A stretch of DNA of 64,000 nucleotides from Bugula neritina. Taxonomy: Eukaryota > Bryozoa > Gymnolaemata > Cheilostomatida > Bugulidae. Of this stretch, positions 50,701 through 62,200 are shown in pieces; the stretch's first letter is position 1; each line of letters starts with the position of its first letter. Position numbers and translations under genes: made by a program. The stretch covers positions 33,107,004-33,171,003 of the forward strand of contig OZ037765.1 in the NCBI GenBank assembly GCA_964035545.1, given 5' to 3'. Below the pieces are notes generated by a model. The model ran no database searches and had not been told where the DNA came from. It was given only the letters and a program-made list of their open reading frames with translations.

Positions 50701-53700
50701 TAGATTTGAGAATATCAGCTCTGCTCCTAAAATGCATTCATTTCCTGTTCAAATATTATTATTCTGTCACCAGTGTTATGTAATGTCCAAGAGATAACTC
50801 GTTATGTCACAGTCGTATTGCATGATGTCACAGTTAGAAAATATGATGTCACAATTTTAATATATAATGTCACAATTTTGATATATAATGTCACAATTTC
50901 AGCATATGAGGTCATAGCTTTAGTATATGATGTCATAGTTTCAGTAAATTGCATGATGTCACAGTTAGAATATATGATGTCACAATTTTGGTATATAATG
51001 TCACAATTTCAGCATATGAGGTCATAGCTTTAGTATATAATGTCATAGGATTACTAACTTGTATAACTTTGATTCCTCAGGTCTCTTTATTTCCGCCTTG
51101 TAGAGTCTTTTGTCCAGTTCTGTTTGCATCACATCCTGTTCTAATGCTGAATACTATAAACACATACATACAAATATATATATAATTATGTATATATGCA
51201 TACATACACACGCACCCACGCATGCACCCACACACACACGCGCACACATATATACGCAACAATAAATTTATAATGCTTGAAGCGTATAATGCACAGGAAT
51301 TGAGTTACGAACCACTAAAAACCCGAGTGTTTTCTCGTTGTATCCTCCAAATCTAATTCGTTTATCCATCAACTTGTGCATTTCACTCAGTGGCTGCAAT
51401 CTATTCAGGAAGGAATCCTCTTGTTTCATTGACAACCACCACCCTGTTGACAAGTAGAACGTCTGTAACTTCAGCATAATACGTCAGCTGTGATTAAGGT
51501 CCAACACTTAATGCTTTTCAGCACTTTTTACTAAAATTGTCTAATTCACTGTAACTACTGTTGCTGAGACTAAAATGTTCGTTTTTCATTTTTAAATTAA
51601 AAAAATGGGGCTTCATTTTGTGGCTCTACTCTGCAATTAAAAGTGTTTTGGCATTATTCTATACAGAGTTATCTTCTCTAATGCATTGGTGTAACAACGC
51701 CGATTTAGATAGTTTATTAGCCCATTATACGCTTACACAATGAAAATTGTATTAAATTATAGATTTGAAAGTAATAAATAAGCCAATAGATCTTTGCATA
51801 ATATTATAAAGCTTTTTAATTTTTCACATTGAAAACCCTGATAGAATATTAGCAAAACAATTATTTTTTATCTTGTCAGAAATAAGTTAGGAGCAAGTTT
51901 GTGCAACCAGCTATACAGGACAAAACATACCGTCAAATGCGTGGATGGGGTAGTTACAGAGGAGCCCACCATCAATGTACATATCCGTGTGACCTTTGTT
52001 ATTTTTGTACTTGACAGCTTCAAATATTCCTACAAGAACAACTTTATTAGAGAGCAGACAATTCTCTACTGAATCGAAGGTACAATCACAATATTTAAAA
52101 GGCTAAGTGATTGTAATGGTAAAGAGTTGTGCCAAAAAATATTCTTTCTCAGCTTTCATAACCTCTCAACATGTAGGAAATGCTTTGCTTTTTACAATTA
52201 TCAATATTTTCTTTAAATAATCAAATTAAAATGTTTTGCAGCATATGAATTCAGTCAGCCACTCTGTTGTAATGGAATAATTGGAATTCGTGGAATTGTA
52301 ATAAAAGCTTTAATGTTTATTCAACAGCTGAGGTTAAGCAAATACAAACAACAAAAAATCAAATGTAAGACAAACGAGTCCTTTGTTCTTCTTACAACTA
52401 GAACCTACAAAGTTGCTTGACTACAAGGGCTGTACACATGTCATGGCTGAGCATAACAAGTTGTGCTTAACTTTTCAAGTATAATGAAATTAAATGTCCC
52501 AATTATGCATAAGATTTTTTACAAAGAAGGAAGGCATTACCTGGTATTGAGAGAGACATGCGAACTGCTAAACGAACAGGCATGTTTGGAGTTGTCTTTG
52601 GATGGAAATATTCACACGAGAGCATGTTGACGTTTACGGCCGTGACACATAGCTCATTTCCTGTCTTCTTATAGAGCTGAAAATATACATTTGACATCCA
52701 TGAATGAGATGCTCTTGAAGAAATTAAATAAATCAATAATCTTAGTCATAATATGTTAAAGAGAAGTCCTAAAAAGTTCTACTATCAAACCAATGCTGAT
52801 GAACAAAATAAAGTTTTAGAGAATAATGCATTTGTTTCGCACTGTCGAGAGTACATGTGTGTGTGTGTTTGCGTGCATGTGCGTGTGCGTGCGTGCGTGT
52901 GTGTGTGCTTAGAAACTCAATATAAACCACAGACCTGTTTGAACGTAATATCAGGATCACCCAACTTTTTTTCTAGTAAAATACCAAATTGTTTCACAAA
53001 CTCCTTTCCTGGATTCCACCCAAAGTTTCTGATAAGATTTGGAAGTAAACTGAATATTCCGCAAGAATGATCTAAAACACACAAAATTTCCAGAACACAT
53101 AATTTTATCTATGAAATACTGCAAAGTAAGACTTACATATAATAAACTTGTGAATGATTTATAGAATATTCCACAAAAATTCTTATAGATACTATACAGA
53201 TACTTATAAAAGTACAGAGTGATGGCTGGTATAAAGTAAAGTAGGTTACAATACTGTGAAGACACAGAACTAGCCCAGTACCTAAGAGCACCTTATCCAA
53301 ATCTCTTTCCAACTCCTTCTCCAGTTCCTTGCAGTCATAACCTGCTGCCAATAATGCTGCACATATAGCACCTGCACTAGCACCTGAAAACCGCTTCACC
53401 TTAATTCCCATCTTTTCAACAATCTGTAGAAAAAAATAAATTGAATGTAGTTTAGGAGTGTTGAGTTTACCCAGTGATCCCCGTAGTGTAATGGTTAGCA
53501 CACTTGCTTGCAAGCCAGAGGTCTCAGGTTCGATTCCCAGTGGGGGCAAAATTATTTTACACAGTTTGAGAGTTCTCTTGTATTCAATGAGACTATTTAT
53601 TGGTTAGTACTAACATTGAATAATCAATTTATAACTAATAAAATACTCTTCTTGTTTGTGAAATGATTTCAATGTGAATTTGTTGCTGAATTGTTACTCA

Positions 53701-54530
53701 GTTAGACAACTAAATTTAGAATCAAACTTTAGTGATGTTAAATTCTCACAATCATTAAGTATGTATTTGTCGAATTTTATTTTTCCATGATATGCTTATG
53801 GAACATTTATGAATTCTGTAGCAATTAACATCTTTAAGTTCATACTTTAAAAATGAAAATATTTTTCATGAGTAAGTATTATAAATGTAAATTTTAATTT
53901 TCAATAAAAACAAAAGAAGTAAAACTGATTAATTTTAAAGCTTCAAAGTTACAGTTTTAAGACATTAGTTTTACAGCAATAATTTTACAGTAGAAACAAA
54001 ATAAAAGATTGTTTAAACCAAAATAGTTTGTTTTCTACTTTGTAAATTATTATAATCAAGTTATTAATCTTATATAATTTAAATTAAAATCATTATTATC
54101 ATGCTTGAAAATATAGAACTAGAAACATCAACATTTGAAGGAATTTGTAAATTTAATAAAAAATAAATATTTAAAATTTTGAATTCTATATTAGCTATAA
54201 GTGAATGCAGTTTAATGAATAACTCACTTGCATACAGCCCACATACACTTGTCCCTTGGCACCACCTCCTTCGAAGACGAGATTTTCGAATGGATACTCA
54301 TACTCCTCATAAGGAATCTGGGAAATCTTGTCACCTTGAGCTATGATTTTATCTACTGACTTTTCAAACTGCCTCCGTGCTGCTTTCGACAAACTAGTAT
54401 TGGGCCGCCAATTTTCATGGTCGGGCTCATCAACTGCATCATCGTTCACAGGCTCAACTTGACCGAGTCTAAGCTTGTTTGATTTTTCTAGGCTATTAGC
54501 TTGTTTTGATTTAGAGGATTTATTTCCCAT
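45230..54530 (-). CDS. Patatin-like phospholipase with canonical EF-hand (PLA-C)
   Basis: Predicted lipid acyl hydrolase, 683 aa. Sixteen exons, - strand: 54530-54228, 53423-53282, 53071-52935, 52676-52541, 52029-51931, 51443-51313, 51153-51059, 50726-50642, 49381-49289, 48039-47902, 47582-47424, 46864-46769, 46617-46410, 46164-46114, 45879-45832 and 45360-45230. The start is the first ATG (context attATGG) and reads MGNKSSKSK, a classic N-myristoylation site (Gly2, Ser6, Lys7), so membrane docking is likely. Catalytic features: FEGGGAKG (GGG 88-90), GASAG (Ser117) and DGG (Asp259). Residues 447-458 form a complete EF-hand loop, DVDDSGYISYDE, split by an intron after Tyr453. A weaker EF-like segment precedes it. 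A conserved block ([13 protein letters not shown] and [12 protein letters not shown]) leads to a basic, then Pro-rich, then acidic tail ending DSDDDSL. Exon lengths 142, 137, 136, 85 and 96 are the same as in PLA-B. It lies in tandem with PLA-D. Confidence 0.9.
47641..47874. repeat. (CA)n microsatellite between the two halves of the EF-hand
   Basis: A CA-rich tract of about 230 bp with tgcacg and ctcgcg interruptions lies in PLA-C intron 10, the intron that splits the calcium-binding loop. Long His/Thr- or Cys/Val-rich frames here are by-products. Confidence 0.95.
48045..49030. repeat. 16-bp minisatellite, about 1 kb, abutting PLA-C exon 10
   Basis: About 60 copies of atagtaatataatagt, with attag and ctagg variants arranged in higher-order blocks (for example the attaatctagg variant recurs). 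On the - strand the array runs directly into the acceptor attatattacag at 48040. Confidence 0.95.
50800..51050. repeat. 21-bp minisatellite abutting PLA-C exon 7 donor
   Basis: About 11 copies of aatgtcacaattttgatatat with g/a changes, organised in two similar halves (50820-50945 and 50952-51047). The array starts within about 10 bases of the donor at 51058. Confidence 0.85.
53478..53547 (+). pseudogene. tRNA-like sequence with intact pol III boxes
   Basis: The region has a perfect box A (tagtgtaatgg) and box B (ggttcgattcc) and short complementary ends (tcccc / ggggg). The anticodon arm (cttgcttgcaagccag) and T stem no longer pair properly, so a functional tRNA is unlikely. It may be the head of another tRNA-derived SINE or a decayed tRNA. 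It lies in PLA-C intron 1, opposite to the gene. Confidence 0.55.
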
Positions 54531-56250
54531 AATGAATCTACAGTTCAAAAATACGTAGCACAGATTGATGCTTTTTGAAACAATGTAATTATAAATTAGT
54601 TTTTAAATCAAATTACAACATTGAGAAAAGATTGCCACTGTAAATTAATTAATAAGTTTGAGTACTTTACCTGTGGTCTGTTGTATTAGTGTTGATGCTT
54701 GAATTGTAGTTTTCTCAATTTATATATTAATAGGTAAAATTTAAAGTTTAAAATAAATAAATGAGGACAGTTTGATAACCGCAAAATTTTATTCCAAATG
54801 GTTTACTAGTTAAATCAGTCCATGCTGAACTGCACATGTTTTTGTGACCATCACCCAGGCAAGCAACAACGATTTTCAACTTTCGTAGAAGAGGCGCCCA
54901 AGTCAAAGTATATAATAAAACAAAACAATGTTAACGTGAGTCTATGTGACTTTGCTTGCTGCTACTAGTAAGAATAAACTCTTGTGTACATGATTATTGG
55001 ATTCTTGAGTCAAGTACCGAGTAACGTGTGGTCACCATGTTGTTTACGCCGTATCTTAGGAAATCACATTGCCATGTGACCAATAATGAACTAAAATGCC
55101 TGCTTTGACTGTAATTGGTTAGTGATTAGCGGGCATGCGGAATCAGATAAAAGATAACTTCGTGGTAACATCGTAATTTCATATTGTAGAACAAACAACT
55201 CCGACAAAACATTAAGCCCTAACTCCTACTTACCTTTAAATGTCGATCAGTAATTGCTAAGATCATTGTTAGATCAATTTGCAATAAAAGGTGCATCACA
55301 TTTATAAACTTCTCTGAAACTGCAGTAACTAGCAATTTTAATATTTTATAACCTGCATCACAACAGACTACTAATGAAGAGAACTGATAAATAATTTGAC
55401 TCACTCTAGTATAGAAAGGATATTGCAGTCATAAAAATCAACAGCTACCAACTGTGGCTTAGTGGTTAGAATAAATGGTTCGAATCCCAATAAGAGTGGT
55501 GTTAAAAAGAGTGTTCAGTCATAATTGCTCCTTTATGACTGAACACTCTTTATAGTCACCATCCTTGTTTATAGTCACAGGGATGGTGACTATAAACCCA
55601 CTCGAGTCTGTTTTGTAAGAAAGTTAAAAAATTCAAATGTTAAATTGTATAATTATATTTATTTTTCATCATACAGTAATATAATATGTAATGATATTGT
55701 CAATTACTCAATAATTAAAGATTGGCATACAGCATTCATATATCTACTTTCTTTAGTATTTTTACGAATTATTATTTAATAAAAATCACATAATACGGTT
55801 TAATGTAACTTGTAGAAAAATAATTGATTGTAAAACTGAACAAAGGAGCGCAACTTTGAATTCAAGAAATTAAATAAGTGGAAGGAATATACGACAGAAG
55901 AGCACGAGTCAGATAATAGCTGGGAATGGGAAAACCCAACAACCTAAACCGACTAGCTGGAAACTATAAATGTGGTAAAAAATCTTTGAATTTTGAATTC
56001 AATAGAAACATTAACTATACAGTATTGAAGAAATAGTTTGACTTGAAATTCGCTGTAAGAGAAAATATTTGGAAATATATTTATACACTCATTTCATCAG
56101 ATAAATTTGAGCAACAGAGTTGACTGAATGGCATCAGGCAATAGAACAAGTTACACTCATAGAACACAAATATTTCTACTGCTCTGACAAAAACTGGAAT
56201 TCATTAAAAGAGGAATGCGGATTGGAAGCTCAACATACTACATCGACCAA
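54531..56250. other. Intergenic DNA between PLA-C (5' end) and PLA-D (3' end)
   Basis: This must hold the PLA-C promoter and the PLA-D 3' UTR. It contains the diverged SINE copy at 55447-55612. I see no other gene; a 60-codon - strand frame near 55219-55404 is AT-rich and unsupported. Confidence 0.6.
55447..55612 (+). mobile_element. tRNA-derived SINE, diverged copy
   Basis: The head ctgtggcttagtggttagaa..ggttcgaatccca is tRNA-like with a good box B. The body retains cagtcataattgctcct, and the end retains ggatggtgactataaacccactcgagtct, matching the tail of the 61913 copy. The middle has rearranged into a short hairpin (gagtgttcagtcata / tatgactgaacactc). Confidence 0.65.
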
Positions 56251-59200
56251 TCAGTTCGAAGACGTGTTGGAAGCAAGATTGTCATTGGCTGAGAGTTGAG
56301 AGTCTACAAGATGCGAGGAGTTATCTTCTAGTACTAAGGACTGCATGCTGGCAGAGCAGACGTCTGGGGGACCAGACAGTTGAGGGATTATCTCCACTTC
56401 GGCCACGATGACCTCCTCCGAACTGTGATTGTCTTCCCCTGACTGGCTGACCTCAGCAGCAGTCGGTAATGAACTTTTAGCGGGAGACGTCTGCGAATTC
56501 AATGAGGCGGCCATGACAGCCTCGCCTTCACTGAGCTCTCCGGCAGAGTCAGCGCTGTAGACAGGAGAGTCTGACTCGTCGGCGGAGATGTCACTGTTCT
56601 CTACGGAGGTTGGCTGACTCTTCACCCGCGGCTTCTTGTGGTGAATAAAGTAGCGGAGGAAGGCAGCAGTGGCCTTGTAGCCTTGCTGTAACACCAACGG
56701 CAGCGTGTGTACTTACTCCTAGTATACTATATACAGTGTACTTACTCCTAGTATACTATATACAGTGTACTTACTCCTAGTATATTATATACAGTGTACT
56801 TACTCCTAGTATATTATATACAGTGTACTTACTTCTAGTATATTATATACAATGTACTTACTCCTAGTATATTATATACAGTGTACTTACTTCTAGTATA
56901 TTATATACAGTGTACTTACTTCTAGTATATTATACACAGTGTACTTACTTCTAGTATATTATACACAGTGTACTTACTCCTAGTATATTATATACAGTGT
57001 ACTTACTGCTAGTATATTATATACAGTGTACTTACTGCTAGTATATTATATACAGTGTACTTACTCCTAGTATATTATATACAGTGTACTTACTCCTAGT
57101 ATATTATATACAGTGTACTTACTCCTAGTATATTATATACAGTGTACTTACTTCTAGTATATTATATACAGTGTACTTACTCCTAGTATATTATATACAG
57201 TGTACTTACTCCTAGTATATTATATACAGTGTACTTACTCCTAGTATATTATATACAGTGTACTTACTCCTAGTATATTATATACAGTGTACTTACTCCT
57301 AGTATATTATATACAGTGTACTTACTCCTAGTATATTATACACAAAACACACCTGAATAAGAAATTCTTGATCTTCTCTCTCCAAACTGAAGTCATCCAT
57401 TTTAATGTAGTCTGTGTTTATACCAACAGTGCGATCCAAGTCCTCAGTCTAAAATATGTCATATTATAATATTATACTTTCTACCTGTATACAATCTATC
57501 TGTATATACACTATCTCTACACTTACCTGTATGTACACACTATCTATACACTTACCTGTATGTACACTCTACCTATACACTTACCTCTATGTACACTACC
57601 TATACACTCACCTGTATGTACACACTACCTACACTTACCTGTATGTACATTCTACCTACACTTACCTGTACATACACTCTACATGCACTTACCTGTATGT
57701 ACACTCTATCTATACACTTACCTGCATGTAAATTCTACCTACACTTACCTGTATGTACATTCTACCTATACACTCACCTGTATGTACACTCTACCTACAC
57801 TTACCTGTATGTACACTCGTCTTGCACTGTTCATCAGACTCTCCTGGATGGTCATGAAGAAGGAGCCGAAGTTAGACACCTCAGGCCGCCCGATGTACTG
57901 GTCCCCGCAGATAGACTGAATGTCCACCTTGTGCTTGTTCAGGAAAGCTATGAGCTCAGCACTGGACACCTGCAGCAACACGGACAGTCTACACGCTACA
58001 GACTGAACATCACAACTTGCTGACTTTATTCTCTCTCACGGCAGCATAACTCTAAGGTGGTTGTGTGACTCAAGATTCACTAAACTCAGATAGCTAAGCA
58101 TAAAACTACAGCTATACTGCTAAACATAGACATATTATAGCCATTTTATAGACATATTATAGATATTTTACAGACGTATTATAGATATATTATAGAAATA
58201 TTATAGATATATTATAAACATAATTATTATTGATATACTATAGGCATATTACATATATATTATAGGCATATTATAGATATATTATAGATATATTGCAGAC
58301 GTATTATAGATATACTATAGACACTCACAGTACCAGATCCGTCAACTTGAAGACTTCTCAGTTCGTCCAGCAGACTCACTTCCTTCCCGAATATAATCTC
58401 ACAGTGAGTGTTGGTGAAGGCGTGTCGGTCGTCTGCAACTTCTATCGGACTTTCTGGTGTCTGAAACAGTCACTCGGATAAATAGAGCGCCCCCTAGTGG
58501 CCAGTATATATACTGGGTAGATGCCGTAAGTAATTTGAAGAGCTTGTTAACATAATCCATCAGTATAATATGAACAACAAACACGTATTACTACATTAAT
58601 TATACCAACTGTATTACACTGTATATATCATATAGAATACGTATAAACTACATATTATACCAGCTGTATCACACTGTATACTTCATATAGAATGCGTATA
58701 AACTACATATTACCACACGTATATAATATATACTCACAGAGAGATGCTTCTCAAACTCAGATATGAGATCGTCTCGTTTAAGTCCGCTGTCTCCACTCCT
58801 GATATGAACAGTTCTAAGTACCTACAGCAGCATGAGTAAATGTATCCTACAACCTCATTGGTCAATAGTACTGTAACCTGCAATCTCATTGGTCAATAGT
58901 ACTGTAACCTACAACCTCATTGGACAGTCAGTAGAACTGTATTCTAGTATATTATATTATATATTATATATGTAGGGAACATACTTTGAGGAATCTGGAG
59001 AGAGCATCCAGTCTGGTGTCTCTGTTTACTTCTCTGCGGGACCTTTCATTCATCAGCTTCATTCTCTTCCTAAATACAACATCTTATACTACAATACAGC
59101 ATGTTATACTACAGTCCAACATGCTATACTACAGTACAACATGCTATACTACAGTACAGCATGTTATACTACAGTACAGCATGTTATACTACAGTACAAC

Positions 59201-62200
59201 ATGTAATACTACAATACAGCATGTTATACTACAGTACAGCATGTTATACTACGGTACTACATGTTATACTACAGTACAGCATGTTATACTACAGTATAAC
59301 ATAACATATGCATAACACACTGTCTGTACTGCGTATACACATTACACAAGGCAGTGTGTTATTCATAGCAGACAGTATGTCATTTATTTATCTTGTTTCA
59401 TGAAGAACCAGCTGCTGTTAATATACTACCAGTAATGACTATATTTGGAGAAATATTCCCAACTAGAGATAAACACACAAATGGGAGGATAACTCCAATA
59501 CATTTAATATTCTTATAACCATCAAGCTCTGTGTTGAAGAGGAAAAGTTAGAGTATGGAACAGTCAATGGAGTCATACAGGGATAAACAACAACAATGGG
59601 TTGTTTTCACTCCATTTGAATACAAGTTTAGAGGAGGAGGGAAAACTGCATATCTGACATTCCAGAGCAGAAGGTATGTGCGACAGAGCAGAACGTGTGG
59701 GAGAGGATGAGTCATAATCATATGATGTGTAGCCAGCTGATCTGTGGAGTGGAACTGAGAACTTATACAGTAGACTGAGAACTTACACAGTAGACTGAGA
59801 ACTTATACAGTAGACTGAGAACTTACACAGTAGACTGAGAACTTATACAGTAGACTGAGAACTTATACAGTAGACTGAGAACTTACACAGTAGACTGAGA
59901 ACTTATACAGTAGACTGAGAACTTACAGAGTAGACTGAGAACTTACAGAGTAGACCGAGAACTTACAGAGTAGACTGAGAACTTACACAGTAGACTGAGA
60001 ACTTACACAGTAGACTGAGAACTTACATGGCTAATTTGGTCTTTGGTCGGCTGGTTATTTTTAACTTGTGTCTTTTTTCCAGTTCAAACCTCAGAGCTTT
60101 ATCATCAAACATGGAAAACTGAAATATAAACCAGAATTGTGTCATGCTGTGATATAATATAATACTTTAATGAATGATATAATGAAGTAACATAATAGAA
60201 TAATATAATAAAATACAATAACATTATGAGATAATATGTTAGTCAACATAAAAAGGAATGCATCAGCTCAAGATGCTAGAGGAAATAGCTAGCGACTAAT
60301 AACAATATAATTACAGTGTTACAGAATGGCTGGTAATTAAGTGTATGATAGCAATTATAGACATGAGTATGTCTTGCATTTAGTAATAAATAGATCTAAC
60401 TAGTACAATAATATATGTATCTAGTACAGTAATAGATCTAACTAATACAGTAATATATGTAACTAGTACAGTAATATATGTAACTAGTACAGTAATATAT
60501 GTAACTAGTACAGTAATATATGTAACTAGTACAGTAATATATGTAACTAATACAGTAATATATGTAACTAATACAGTAATATGTATGTAACTAGTACAGT
60601 AATATATGTAACTAGTACAGTAATATATGTAACTAGTACAGTAATATATGTAACTAGTACAGTAATATATGTAACTAGTACAGTAATATTTGTAACTAGT
60701 ACAGTAATATATGTAACTAGTACAGTAATATATGTAACTAGTACAGTGATATATGTAACTAGTACAGTAATATATATTAGTCAATAGTCTAATCTCTAAT
60801 ATGGAGATACTATCACCGGCTTTCCATGTACCGATCTCAGATCGATCTTAGCGAGATCGATCCATGGAAAGACGCCAAAGATCGATCTCCGTCGATCTGA
60901 GCTGGTCGGTCTGTAGAGCTCGAACTCAGATCGATCTCATGTCAATAAGACCATGGAAAGACGCCAGATCGATCTGAGAAGTAGAAAAATACTGCGCGCT
61001 ACAATGTTGTCTGCTAATAAAAATGATAACTTATTGATAATTACTAAGCAAAGCATTAAATAATTATGATAGCCACCTTTTCAGATGCCAAAACTTTGAC
61101 TTTCAGTACAATGATTAAGAAAACTCAATTATATGCAGTAGAAGGTAAAAAAAAATGGGAGAATTTAAATTGAATTTAAATGACTAATAAAACTTAGTTT
61201 CATTAGCTATTTTCTTTGTAATTTTAAGCCTAACAATCCTGTAAGTTTATTAATAATCTGCAAGACAGCCATTAATTTTATATAAGCTGTCAAGCTAAAA
61301 AATTAAAATTAATTATTTTAAATTGGCCAAATTACCATACACTGAAAGCTTTGCTGCGTATAGTTTATAGCTGGGATTAAATTTTAGACTAGGACCATCT
61401 TGTTTTCAACAGTAGTAGCTTTAATCACTCAAATAGGTGAACAAATTATACTTTTAAAGTATCCTTCACTTAAGAGGAGGCAACTTCGATCTGACACTCT
61501 CATGGAAAAACGATCGATCTGAGCACAATTCTCAGATCGATCTCAGCGAGATCGATCTGAGATCGGTACATGGAAAGCCCGTGATTAAAACTCACAAAGC
61601 AATGTACTCTGAATGTAATGAAGTTATTGTTGGCAATAAACTGGGTGGAAATGCCAGTTTTGAGTGCAGCTGTACACAACACATAGAACTGGTACTAAAC
61701 ATGCTATACTACGCTATATACCATTTAGTATATAATATTTAGTATACTGTATGCTGTATAGTATAACATGCCTGGCCAGCTAGTCATATAAGTGCCATCA
61801 TCATAAACCTGGTAGATCTTACTAATACCAGTGCAATCTCATAAATGCCTGATAGTTCATTGAATTACTCTAGTCTAGTGACAACTTTTCTCAACACTAA
61901 ATAAACCCACTCAAGTCTATAGTCACTATCCTTGTGAGAAACCCCTGATGGAAGAGTTTTTGTTAAATTGGGCTAGAGACTACTTTGGATGTGGCACAGG
62001 AGCAATTATGACTGGATGCTCTTCCTAACATCACTAATGGCCCTTACTGGGGTTTGAACCCATAACTACCGCTTACTAGGCAAACGCTCTAACCCCTAGA
62101 CCACAGCTACTCCTTTTGCTTTACAGTAAATGTTTCAACTAAAAGCAAAAACTCAAAACAAACAACATTCTAATTTTCATTCAAACAATCAAAACAAAAA

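Noticed and set aside
56705-57345. CRISPR-like regular array
   Set aside because: The units are directly tandem without unique spacers, in an intron of an animal gene.
57456-58023. Three + strand frames with TYLYVHSTYT repeats
   Set aside because: They read antisense across the duplicated donor array and PLA-D exon 11.
60380-60787. Tyr/Thr-rich frames on both strands
   Set aside because: Result of the 21-bp minisatellite; no other coding evidence.
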